Part shown: positions 54,423 through 62,548 of the stretch, one piece after another | How positions within the stretch are numbered: the first letter of the stretch is position 1 | Layout: every line of letters begins with the position of its first letter | NCBI RefSeq assembly: GCF_014852585.1 | Contig: NZ_JACVBX010000009.1 | Coordinates: forward strand, 124,001 to 188,000 | Reading direction: 5' to 3' | DNA: 64,000 nt | Source: Pseudomonas sp. PDM18 | GTDB lineage: Bacteria > Pseudomonadota > Gammaproteobacteria > Pseudomonadales > Pseudomonadaceae | Program-made: the position numbers and the translations under genes | Notes under the pieces: model-generated | Told to the model about the DNA's origin: nothing | The model's input: the letters and a program-made list of their open reading frames with translations, nothing else | Database searches by the model: none

Positions 54423-55604
54423 TCAGCGCACTACGGCCAACTCGAACCCACCCTGATCGCCGTGCTCGCGCACCTTCATCCCCGCCTCGTTCACCGCCAG
54501 GTCTTCCAGCGGGCGCTTGTAAGGCTTGTTGTCGAGGGTCTGCAGGCTGCGGTCCTCGTCGGTGGTCAGCAGCAGCACGTAGCGCTCCCCCTGGTTGGCG
54601 CGCACCGGGATAGTCCCTTCGATGAAGGCATAGCGGTACCAGGTCTCCGGGTTGAGCTTGTACACCGCATCGCTCACCAGTCGCGTCGGGCGCTTCTGCT
54701 CGTCGAGGAACAGCAGCGACGGGTAGACCACCTGGTGGTTGGCGAAGCTGCGCACGCGCAAGCCGTAGACGTGCTGTGAGCTGGGCAGCTTCATCGCCAC
54801 GAAGTAGCTCTTGCCCATGGGGAAGTCGAAGCTCGGCGAGAACTTGTTCAGCTCCTCGTAGCGGGGCTCCTCCACCGACAGCTCGGTGAAGTCACCGTCG
54901 CCCATCTGGTCGCAGCAGCGCCGCTGCAGGTCGACGTAGAGGTCGTCCAGGGTCTTGCCGCTGCCCTTGAGCAGCGCCTTCATGGCATCAGTCTGCTCGC
55001 CCATGCCGTCGAGCCCCGGCAAATTGTTCGACCGCCCTTTCAGGTCGATCTGCCGGCCTTCGGTGAAGGCGATATTGCTGCCGCCCTGTTCGCCGCGGCG
55101 GAACATCGCCCCCCGCTGTTCCGCAGTGATCGGCGAGTTGCGCACCTGGCCCTTGTCATCGACCCAGGTGAAGTACGGGTTGCCGTTCTCACTGCGGACG
55201 AAACCGCGGTCCTCATAGGATTCCGCGTCGATGTACTCGGAAGAGTGATCACCGTTGGGCAGCACGTAATCGGCGCGACCGGGTGCGACCTGGCCAGCGG
55301 CGTAGAAGCTGTTCTGCAGGTTGCCCTGGGCGTCCACCCAGGTGAAGTAGCGGCGCTTGCTCTCCCCCGCCGGCCGGCTGCCAGGCCACTGGGTGGCGCT
55401 GAGGTCGATCAGTCGCGCGCGGTCGCTCTGGTCGATGCGCCTGTCCGCCTGGCGCTGCTGTTGGGCGTAGTTGGCGTCGACGAAGGTGTTGTGCACCTGG
55501 CCGCTGTCGTCGATCCATGACAGGTAGCGGCCGCTCGCAGCCTGCGCCGATGCGCTCATGCCGACGACGGCGATGCAGGAAATCAGGAGGGTCAACCTGC
55601 CCAT
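54423..55604 (-). CDS. FilE-like exported protein with three YFTWVD repeats
   Basis: About 393 aa. A signal peptide (ending SAQA) is followed by three copies of a short motif: RYLSWIDDSGQVHN, RYFTWVDAQGNLQN and PYFTWVDDKGQVRN, about 58 residues apart. A two-cysteine spot (RRCCDQ) comes next, then a C-terminal domain (about 240-390: FPMGKSYFVAMKLPSS ... YPSLLFLDEQ) that resembles the maltose-operon protein MalM. It matches, from memory, the 'putative pilus assembly protein FilE' family. Starts at 55604 and 55610 are both possible; 55604 has the better-placed GAGG. It is the last gene of the five-gene fil-like operon. Confidence 0.7.
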   Translation of the reverse strand: MGRLTLLISCIAVVGMSASAQAASGRYLSWIDDSGQVHNTFVDANYAQQQRQADRRIDQSDRARLIDLSATQWPGSRPAGESKRRYFTWVDAQGNLQNSFYAAGQVAPGRADYVLPNGDHSSEYIDAESYEDRGFVRSENGNPYFTWVDDKGQVRNSPITAEQRGAMFRRGEQGGSNIAFTEGRQIDLKGRSNNLPGLDGMGEQTDAMKALLKGSGKTLDDLYVDLQRRCCDQMGDGDFTELSVEEPRYEELNKFSPSFDFPMGKSYFVAMKLPSSQHVYGLRVRSFANHQVVYPSLLFLDEQKRPTRLVSDAVYKLNPETWYRYAFIEGTIPVRANQGERYVLLLTTDEDRSLQTLDNKPYKRPLEDLAVNEAGMKVREHGDQGGFELAVVR

Positions 55605-55614
55605 GTCCATGCCC

Positions 55615-57213
55615 TCAGAAGGTGGTGCGGTAAGTCATGGCGAAGACGTAGGCCTTCACCGTGGTGCTGACATCAAGGCCGGCATAGGGGTTGTACACCA
55701 GGTTGTCGATGCCGGTGCAGTTCAGGTTGCAGCTGGTGCCCGCCTTGATGCTCTGCTTGGAGACGAAGTAGTTGAAGCCCAGGTCGATCACCGTGTCCTT
55801 GTCCCACTGGTAGCCCAGGCCCAGTCCGTAGAGATCGGCGTCGCCGATCGGGACCAGGGCGTCGGCCTTGTCCTTGGGAATCGCCGAGGGGCGGTATTCG
55901 TAGCCGGCGCGCAGTTGCAGGCGGTCGTTGACGTCGTACTGCACACCCATGGCGTAACTCCAGGTGTCCTGGTAGCCACGGTCGAGAATGATGCTGTGGT
56001 CGGTGGCGCCGTTGGGGGCGAAGTTCTTGGCGATGCGCAGCAGGTCGAGTTCCTTGTCGAACTTGATTTCCAAGTTGTTCCAGTCGCTGTAATCGGTCCA
56101 CTTCAGGTCGAAGTTGAATTGCCACTTGTCGAACGGGCGCAGCTTGATGCCAGTGGAAAAGCTGTCGGGGTTGACCATGTTCAGCGTCGCCACGCCGTGC
56201 TCTTCCTCGGCGTTGCCATAGGGGAACAGCGGGCTCAGGAAGGCGCCGAAGATCGAGTTCTGCATGCCGGACCAGAAGCCTTGCCAGTCCTTGGTGTAGT
56301 CGACGCGGTACTTGCCCTTGAGGTGCATGCGGGACTCGCTCTGGTAGGTCGCGCCCCAGGCCAGCCAGTCGTAGGGCTCCCAGAGCACGCCGAGGTTGAA
56401 GCTCGGAGAAAGGGTCTGCTGCATGTCCAACTTGAGGTTCGCCAGCGAGTCGTAGGGGCCGATTCGCCCACCACAGACGTTGAACACCAGCTCGACGATC
56501 TCCTGCGCACCGGGCACGCAGGTGGTGTCGTGCAGGGTCTGCAGCAGGCCGGTGAGCAGGCCCGGGTTGCGGAAGTCGGTATCCAGCGCCATGGCCTGGT
56601 GGGAGAAACCGACGCTCAGGCCCACCGACAGGTCGTCGTTGACCTCGTAGCCCACCGAGGGCGAGAAGTAGGTGATGCGCTGCAGCGAGACGCGGCGGCC
56701 TTCGTAGCGCGCCGGATCGCTGTCGGAGTCGCGCGAATAGCCCAGCGCCTGGGGTGCGTAGACGTTGGTGGCAAAGGTGAACTTGGAGCCCGGCGGGTTG
56801 ATCGACAGGCCCGCCAGCGGTGCCACCAGCAGCGGCATGTCGGTCATGCCGCCGAGGCCTGGCAAATACATGGTCGGGGTCAGGGTACGGCTGTTCTCGC
56901 CGGCGACCGGGTCGTCGTCCAGACCGAAGGCAGAAGACCCATAGTCCGAAGGCGCCTTGAAGCCGGCGCGGATATCCATGACCCCGGTGATCAGCTTGAG
57001 CTGGGTCTGGCGGCCCTTGAGCTTGGTCAGGGCGGCGGGGTTGTAGTGCACCGCGTCGATGCCGGTGGAGTCGGCCGTGACCGCGTTGGCCATGGCCATG
57101 GCCTTGGGGTTGCCGATGGTCAGGTCGTTGGCGAGCTGGGCGTGGGCGAACGTCGCCCAGCCAAGACTTACCCCTGCCATCGCCACCGCAAGGGGCGAAA
57201 TGCGCATAGTCAT
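55615..57213 (-). CDS. OmpP1/FadL-family outer-membrane beta-barrel
   Basis: 532 aa with signal peptide (ending FAHA) and the FadL N-terminal pattern NAVTADSTGIDAVHYNPAAL. The rest is amphipathic strands ending in an aromatic residue (TYRTTF), as required for barrel insertion. It has four cysteines, in two pairs (TTCVPG/VFNVCGG and TSCNLNCTG), unusual for a FadL transporter and likely disulphides in surface loops. Classic FadL moves long-chain fatty acids; the operon context with a C39 peptidase and FilA-like protein suggests a part in surface-structure assembly instead. Its stop is 5-11 bases before the FilE-like start. Confidence 0.82.
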   Translation of the reverse strand: MTMRISPLAVAMAGVSLGWATFAHAQLANDLTIGNPKAMAMANAVTADSTGIDAVHYNPAALTKLKGRQTQLKLITGVMDIRAGFKAPSDYGSSAFGLDDDPVAGENSRTLTPTMYLPGLGGMTDMPLLVAPLAGLSINPPGSKFTFATNVYAPQALGYSRDSDSDPARYEGRRVSLQRITYFSPSVGYEVNDDLSVGLSVGFSHQAMALDTDFRNPGLLTGLLQTLHDTTCVPGAQEIVELVFNVCGGRIGPYDSLANLKLDMQQTLSPSFNLGVLWEPYDWLAWGATYQSESRMHLKGKYRVDYTKDWQGFWSGMQNSIFGAFLSPLFPYGNAEEEHGVATLNMVNPDSFSTGIKLRPFDKWQFNFDLKWTDYSDWNNLEIKFDKELDLLRIAKNFAPNGATDHSIILDRGYQDTWSYAMGVQYDVNDRLQLRAGYEYRPSAIPKDKADALVPIGDADLYGLGLGYQWDKDTVIDLGFNYFVSKQSIKAGTSCNLNCTGIDNLVYNPYAGLDVSTTVKAYVFAMTYRTTF

Positions 57214-57231
57214 GTGTTGGTCGCTCGTCGG

Positions 57232-58236
57232 TTACTGGGCCTTGAGGCCTTGGATATCCAGGGGAAGGGAAAGCCCCAGCAGTACATCCGGCGAGTCTTC
57301 GGTCAGACCGAAACCGGCGTTCACGTTGACGATGTAGTCCGGCGATGTTCGCAGGCCCAGCGAGAAGTTCATGATCGCGCTGGTCTGCTCCGGTGCTTCC
57401 ACCGACCGGTCGTTGAAGTAGTACTTGTTCTTGAACGAGTAGGCCATCTGGTAGGAGGTGGCCAGGGAAACGTCGTAGGACAGCGCGTAGGCCATGCCCA
57501 TGGCGAAGTTGACGGTATCGCCCGGCACCACCTTCTCCAGCTCTTCGCCGTACTGGTTCTGGTGGATGTCATCGACCTTCATGTTGTAGGTGTAACCGAG
57601 CGAGCCGTAGAGCACGACCGGGTCGATCACGTAGGACATGTTGGCGCCAGCACCGAGGCTGTAGAAGCCGTTTCCGGTGGAGACGTCGTCCTGCACGTTG
57701 CCCTTGTACGGGCTGTCGCCAGTCGGCAGGCCGAGGGTCGCGTAGAGCGTGGTGACCGGAGCGCCGCGGCGCGCGGCCCAGGGCTGCCAGCGCAGGGTCG
57801 CTGACACATCGCCCAGGCTGTAGGCATGGATGTCGCGTTCGGTGTCGTACTTGGCCACGAACGGCAGGCGCATGCTGAAGGTCAGGTTGTCCCAGATGCC
57901 GTAGTCGAAGGTGAACGAGTTGGTGAAGGTGTGCTGCGCCTCGCTCTGGGCCAGCACACTGTAGACGTTCTCGCCACTGCGCACGGCCTGCAAGCGTGTG
58001 TCGCGCATCAGGGTGTAGTCGAAGCCATAGGTCAGCTGGCGCTCACCTTTCTTGAGCAGGGTGTAACTCTTCTCGGCGGCCTGGAATACCTGCTCCAGCG
58101 CCTTGGCGCTATCGGCATCGGTATCCTTCTTGGCCAGCGCATCACGCGCATCCTCGGTTGTCGCTTCCTCGGCGAAGGTGCTGGTACTTGCCAGCAAGGC
58201 CAGAGCGGCAACGCACGCAAACCCCTTGAAATCCAT
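57232..58236 (-). CDS. outer-membrane beta-barrel with N-terminal coiled coil (FilC-like)
   Basis: 334 aa. A signal peptide (about residues 1-22, ending STFAEE) leads into a charged helical stretch (about 25-68: ALAKKDTDADSAKALEQVFQ and onward) with heptad character. A membrane barrel follows, with regular aromatic strands (TYGFDYTLMRDTRL, YSLGDVSATLRWQPW, FSLGLRTSPDYIVNV). Coiled coil plus barrel is also the layout of FapF, the amyloid secretion channel. AGGGGAT precedes ATG 58236, and the frame upstream to 58284 has no ribosome site. It lies 18 bases before the FadL-type gene, so the two are cotranscribed. Confidence 0.72.
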   Translation of the reverse strand: MDFKGFACVAALALLASTSTFAEEATTEDARDALAKKDTDADSAKALEQVFQAAEKSYTLLKKGERQLTYGFDYTLMRDTRLQAVRSGENVYSVLAQSEAQHTFTNSFTFDYGIWDNLTFSMRLPFVAKYDTERDIHAYSLGDVSATLRWQPWAARRGAPVTTLYATLGLPTGDSPYKGNVQDDVSTGNGFYSLGAGANMSYVIDPVVLYGSLGYTYNMKVDDIHQNQYGEELEKVVPGDTVNFAMGMAYALSYDVSLATSYQMAYSFKNKYYFNDRSVEAPEQTSAIMNFSLGLRTSPDYIVNVNAGFGLTEDSPDVLLGLSLPLDIQGLKAQ

Positions 58237-58284
58237 GTTGCTATCCCCTGGTCTTGTTCTTATTCGTATGGGCCGATCGGACAA

Positions 58285-59046
58285 TCACTTGCGCCGGATG
58301 TACTGGACATCCCCCTTCGAGGCGGCTTCGCCAATCTGGTTCTGGGTGAGCTTGCTCATCTCCGGGAATTCCCGGAATGCGAGCAGGCTGACGGTCCGGT
58401 CATCCACCAGGCGCATGTCGGCCTCCTTCAGTTCCAGGGCATTCTTGGGTTCCTGGCCGCTGGGGTAGATGACGAAGAGCACGTTCTGGTCCCAGATTTC
58501 CTCGAAACGGGCGCGGGTGAAGCTGATGTTGCCCAAGGCAGGATCGGCAACGAAGACGTGGTCGTTGTAGACGTCGCGGACCACGACGAAATGCTTGAAG
58601 CCGGCATAGTGGATCGGCACCAGCGCCGGGTGTTCGAGCGAGTCCAGGTCGGAGAACTCGGCACGGAAGCCGCCACTCTTGTAGCCGAGTGCGGCGGCAT
58701 AGCGCTTCATGTCCAGAAGCGAGAATCCACGGCGCTGGACGATCTTGTCGGCCTCGCCGTACTTGATCAGGCCTTCCATGACCTGACGCTCTTCCAGGTT
58801 GCGGCCCAGGTAGTAGTCCAGCAGTGTGGTCAACGCCGCCGAGCCGCAGCTGTAGTCGTAGGCCTGGCGGATGACATTGCGGAACTGCACCTGGCTCATC
58901 GGCTCGAGCTGGACCGACTCACGGAAGGGACCATTGGGCGTGAGCGACTGCGAGATGTTCACTGTGCCCTGCTGTTGCGGCTTGGTATCCACGGCCTGGG
59001 TAAATCCGAACAGGCCCAACAGGCTTCCCAGCAGAATCTCGAACAT
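58285..59046 (-). CDS. C39-family cysteine peptidase (FilB-like)
   Basis: 253 aa, stand-alone peptidase of the C39 (bacteriocin-processing) fold, not fused to an ABC transporter. The nucleophile is in QAYDYSCGSAALTTLLDYYL (cysteine near residue 67), the catalytic histidine in YAGFKHFVVVRDV (near 151) and the acid in VFVADPALGN. A short hydrophobic N-terminus (LLGSLLGLFGF) can export it to the periplasm. FapD in Fap amyloid operons is the same kind of peptidase. GAGGGG lies five bases before ATG 59046. It follows the FilA-like gene, with a strong stem-loop between. Confidence 0.82.
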   Translation of the reverse strand: MFEILLGSLLGLFGFTQAVDTKPQQQGTVNISQSLTPNGPFRESVQLEPMSQVQFRNVIRQAYDYSCGSAALTTLLDYYLGRNLEERQVMEGLIKYGEADKIVQRRGFSLLDMKRYAAALGYKSGGFRAEFSDLDSLEHPALVPIHYAGFKHFVVVRDVYNDHVFVADPALGNISFTRARFEEIWDQNVLFVIYPSGQEPKNALELKEADMRLVDDRTVSLLAFREFPEMSKLTQNQIGEAASKGDVQYIRRK

Positions 59047-59088
59047 CCCACCCCTCGCTTCAAATACTGGAAATCATTCCTGGAAGAC

Positions 59089-59112
59089 CCTCGCCGGCAA
59101 GCGCCGGCGAGG
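59089..59112 (-). other. strong stem-loop between filA-like and C39 peptidase genes
   Basis: Perfect 10-bp stem CCTCGCCGGC / GCCGGCGAGG with loop AAGC, 25 bases after the first gene's stop, without a T tract. Such hairpins after the first gene of pilus operons protect the upstream message and raise the dose of the major subunit. Confidence 0.6.
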
Positions 59113-59136
59113 GGTACTGCGCTGCAACCTTCGGGA

Positions 59137-59592
59137 TCAGTGACCCCAGACCTTCACGGTCGAGCCCGCCAGGTTCAGGTTGGAAACGGTCAGCGAGCCA
59201 ATGCTGGCACCGGTGGCGCCGACCTTGACGGCGTCGATGGTAACGTCGCCGGTCACGGTGGGCAGGCCGATGGCCAGTTGCTCGGTGGCTACGGCAGTGC
59301 CGCCGCCAACTGGAGTGATGTTGGTTTTCACCACGTCGACGGTCATCGGGGCGTTGTCGGCGATGGTCACGCTCGGCAGGTGGATACCCTGCAGGACCAG
59401 GGAACCGCCGTTGGTGTCGGCGTCCTTGTAGGTGACAGCGCCAATGGAGGCGTTGAAGGTACCGGAAATGCTGATGCCATCCTGGCCGGTGATACCGGAC
59501 AGTGCAGCGTCATCCATGGATTTCATGTCGGCATGTGCCAGGAACGGAGCGGCCAGAACTGCGCTTGCAAGAACCAGTTGCTTGATTTTCAT
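59137..59592 (-). CDS. small exported FilA-like protein (likely fibre subunit)
   Basis: 151 aa. A signal peptide (about residues 1-21, ending FLAHA) is followed by the short motif MKSMDDAALSGITGQDGISI, which marks a family of exported filament-like proteins (DUF6160/FilA type). The mature part is about 130 residues, without cysteine, rich in G, T, V and S, with repeated elements (NASIGAVTY and GASIGSLTVSNLNLAGS) that suggest stacked beta strands. GGAGAG lies about eight bases before ATG 59592. It is the first gene of the operon. Identification with FilA is from memory of the motif; the fibre role is inference. Confidence 0.72.
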   Translation of the reverse strand: MKIKQLVLASAVLAAPFLAHADMKSMDDAALSGITGQDGISISGTFNASIGAVTYKDADTNGGSLVLQGIHLPSVTIADNAPMTVDVVKTNITPVGGGTAVATEQLAIGLPTVTGDVTIDAVKVGATGASIGSLTVSNLNLAGSTVKVWGH

Positions 59593-59823
59593 TGTTATAA
59601 CTCTCCAGTGTTCAGGTGGGGTTGCCCCAGGCACTGCAAGGGGCGTCCTACCCCGCTGCAGGTTGACCGGCTGATGCCGATCTTCCAGACCCCCGACTTC
59701 TTCCTTAGGCGCCGCGGGTATGGATTCGTGAAGCACGAAGCTTCTCGTCCTGGTCTCCAAGCTACTGACCCGCCGTGAACCTGCCAGCCCATCCAAGGGA
59801 TGGCGCAAAACCAACCTTCCGAC
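59593..59823 (-). promoter_or_regulatory. upstream region of the fil-like operon
   Basis: 231 bases without a gene between the regulator and filA-like genes, all transcribed leftward. A dyad TTCGTG-AAG-CACGAA (59725-59739) is a candidate regulator site. A GC-rich stem (CTGCA/TGCAG around 59635-59662) lies near the start of the first gene. I see no convincing -35/-10 pair. Confidence 0.4.
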
Positions 59824-62547
59824 TCAAGCTTCGCTGAGCAGTCCCAGACTCTTCCCCTTGAGTACCGCCTGGGTGCGGCTGCGCACGCCGAGCTTGGCGA
59901 ACAGGTTGTGCAGATGCCACTTGATGGTGGCCTCCGACAGATGCACCGCCTGGGCGATATCCCGGTTCGACAAACCCGCCGCCACGAGCCGCAGGATTTC
60001 CCGCTCGCGATGGCTAACATCTTGATTTTCATCGAAACTTTCAGGATCTACAGAGAGCCTGCGGCACTGTTCGCGAAGCATCTCGGCCACCCCTTGCCAG
60101 GCCGATGCGCGCTTGGGTTCGGCGCCTTTCCAGGCCTCCCAGAGCGGCAGTAGCCACAGGGCGTCGTCCTGGAACAGGCGCCGGTAACCCAGGTTCCAGG
60201 CTTCCTCGAGGGTGGGGGCGAACAGAGCGAAGGCTTTTTCGCTGTTACCTTTCTGCCAATACGCCACAGAAAGTAACAGCGAAAGACGCAGCCGCCGGTC
60301 GCGCTGATAGGGCGAGGTAAAGCCCGCCAGGCACGATTCCAGACGCTGCTGCGCACGTTCGGCGTGGCGCTCGGAAAGCGCCAGGCGCGCCTCCGCCATC
60401 ACCAGCGCCGCGTGGGCATCGGCGTAGCGTTCGGCGTTGAGCCCTGACAGGTGCCGCGCCAGTTGCAGACACACGCGCTCGGCCTCGTTGGGCCGGCGCA
60501 TCCACAGCAGCAGCTGCACCTTGCAGCTCATGGCCAGCGCATGCACCCGCTCGTAGCCCGGCGACTGCAGGCCAACCAGCCATTCGTCGAGCTGGGCCAA
60601 CCCTTGTTCGGCCTCACCAGCGAAGAATCGCGCCTTGGCCATCACCAACTGGCCACGACTGATCAGCTCCACCGGTGTGGCAACGTCGCGCCAGGTGGTG
60701 GCCAGCGGCAGTTCGGCGAGGATTGCCGCGTGGCGATCCTGCTCGTACAGCAGGTCCGCATAGGCCAGGGACAACGGTCCTCCGACCCGGCTGCGCCGGC
60801 CGAAGACCCGCTCCACGCGGCTGCGCGCGCTCTCGGCGATAGTCCGCCCGCGCTCCAGCTCACCGCGCTCCTTGCAGATCAGCGCCTCGATCATGCTGAC
60901 GACGACCTGCAGGTATTCGCTGTCGGCCATGCGCAGGCAATCGCGGGCGACACCAATGGCATTGGCCGCCTCGGCGTAGTCACCCAGCAGCGCATAGGCC
61001 GCCGCCTGGATGCATGACAGGCTGGCGCGGAACACCGGCTGGTTGCCTGGCACCAGCGCCAGCCACTGGCGCGCCACCTTCAGGCAGGCCTCCAGTTTGT
61101 CCTGGTAGAGCAACACCAGCGCCTTCAGCACCTGGGCCACGGCGAGCAGTTCGGCCATGCCGAAGTGGCGCACCTTGCCCTGCCCTTGCAGCAGGCGGAC
61201 GCTGAGTTCTTCGATCTGCGCCTCGGCCTCGGCGAACTTCTGCTCGAAGGCCAGCTGCCAGGCATAGAAGATCTGGAACACCGGGTGCTCGCGGATCACC
61301 TCGGCGGGAATACTGCTGAGCATGCCGAGGATGCCGTACACGCGGTTGCCGGCGATCAGCTTGGCGCCCTGGCGCTCCAGCAGGTCGGCGGCGAAGGCAT
61401 AGTCACGAGCGCGCAGGGCGTACTTGATCGCCCGGTCCGCCATGTCGCGGCCCTCGCACCAGCGCGCGGCGGCGTGCAACAGCGGCGTCGGGTCGGCGTT
61501 GCGCGCCAGGCGGCCCTGGAGGAACTCGGCGAACAGGTGGTGGTAACGGAACCACTCGCGCTGGTCGTCCAGCGGGATGATGAACAACTGCTCGTTCTGC
61601 AGCCGCATCAGCATGTCCAGGCCATCGCGGCGCCCGGTCAGGGCGTTGCACAGCTCGGCGCAGAATTCGTCGAGCACCGAGGTCTGGTCGAGGAACTGCT
61701 GCAGCGGTTCGGGCAGGCTGCGCAACACATCCTCGGCGAGGTAATCGGCGAGGTCGCGCTCGGTGCCGGAGAGCCCCTTGAGCAGCGCCGCGCGGTCCGG
61801 GTTGCGCGCCAGCGCCAGGGCGGCGAGGTGCAGCGCCGTGATCCAACCCTCGGTGCGTTTGTGCAGCAGCTTGAGCTCGCTGTCGTTCAGCGCCAGGCCC
61901 TTGAGTCCGGTGAGGAAGGTGTCGGTTTCCTCGCGGGTCAGGCGCAGGTCGTCGCCGCTCAGGCAGAAGGCCCAGGGCGCCAGGCCCGGTTCGTCGACCA
62001 GGAAGCGCGGGCGATAGCGGGTGCTGGTGACCAGGCGGATGTTGTCCGGCAGGTGCTCGATCAGGTAACGCGCGCCATGTGCCAGCGCCGGGTGGCGGAT
62101 CTGGTGGAAGTCGTCGAGCAGCAGGTAGATCGGTCCGTCGAGGCGGCGCAGGTCTGAAAGGAAGGCGTCGATGATGCCTTCCAACGGCAGGGTCATATCC
62201 GACTGCAGCAGGTTCGAGGTGTTGGTGCCGAAATCCGCCTCGACGCTGCGGATGCTCGCCACCAGGTACTGCACCAGACGCTGCGGTTCGCTGTCGCCCT
62301 CGTCGCAGGACATCCAGGCAACCCGCGCGCCACCCTCCAGCAGACGCTGGCGGAACAGGCTGAGAATAGTGCTCTTGCCGAACCCGGCCGGCGCACTGAG
62401 GATCAGCACGCGCTGCTGGCGGTTGGCGTACAGGCGGTCGATCAGGGCGCGGCGCGGCAACAGCGAATCGCTGTCGGTGCGCGGCGGGAACAGTTTGGTA
62501 CGCAGCAGCGGCAAGGGTTGCTGCGGCAGTGTGGTCAGGGTCGTCAT
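59824..62547 (-). CDS. MalT-like LuxR-family transcriptional regulator (STAND NTPase)
   Basis: 907 aa, MalT architecture. An N-terminal NTPase carries Walker A SAPAGFGKST (about residues 51-60) and Walker B YLLLDDFHQI. A winged-helix part follows (LAEDVLRSLPEPLQQFLDQT), then a long TPR-like superhelix (about 400-830) and a C-terminal LuxR helix-turn-helix (about 846-905: REREILRLVAAGLSNRDIAQ). Such proteins bind an inducer and ATP, then oligomerise and activate transcription. It starts one base after the second regulator stops and lies directly upstream of the fil-like operon on the same strand, its likely target. Confidence 0.9.
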   Translation of the reverse strand: MTTLTTLPQQPLPLLRTKLFPPRTDSDSLLPRRALIDRLYANRQQRVLILSAPAGFGKSTILSLFRQRLLEGGARVAWMSCDEGDSEPQRLVQYLVASIRSVEADFGTNTSNLLQSDMTLPLEGIIDAFLSDLRRLDGPIYLLLDDFHQIRHPALAHGARYLIEHLPDNIRLVTSTRYRPRFLVDEPGLAPWAFCLSGDDLRLTREETDTFLTGLKGLALNDSELKLLHKRTEGWITALHLAALALARNPDRAALLKGLSGTERDLADYLAEDVLRSLPEPLQQFLDQTSVLDEFCAELCNALTGRRDGLDMLMRLQNEQLFIIPLDDQREWFRYHHLFAEFLQGRLARNADPTPLLHAAARWCEGRDMADRAIKYALRARDYAFAADLLERQGAKLIAGNRVYGILGMLSSIPAEVIREHPVFQIFYAWQLAFEQKFAEAEAQIEELSVRLLQGQGKVRHFGMAELLAVAQVLKALVLLYQDKLEACLKVARQWLALVPGNQPVFRASLSCIQAAAYALLGDYAEAANAIGVARDCLRMADSEYLQVVVSMIEALICKERGELERGRTIAESARSRVERVFGRRSRVGGPLSLAYADLLYEQDRHAAILAELPLATTWRDVATPVELISRGQLVMAKARFFAGEAEQGLAQLDEWLVGLQSPGYERVHALAMSCKVQLLLWMRRPNEAERVCLQLARHLSGLNAERYADAHAALVMAEARLALSERHAERAQQRLESCLAGFTSPYQRDRRLRLSLLLSVAYWQKGNSEKAFALFAPTLEEAWNLGYRRLFQDDALWLLPLWEAWKGAEPKRASAWQGVAEMLREQCRRLSVDPESFDENQDVSHREREILRLVAAGLSNRDIAQAVHLSEATIKWHLHNLFAKLGVRSRTQAVLKGKSLGLLSEA

Positions 62548-62548
62548 G

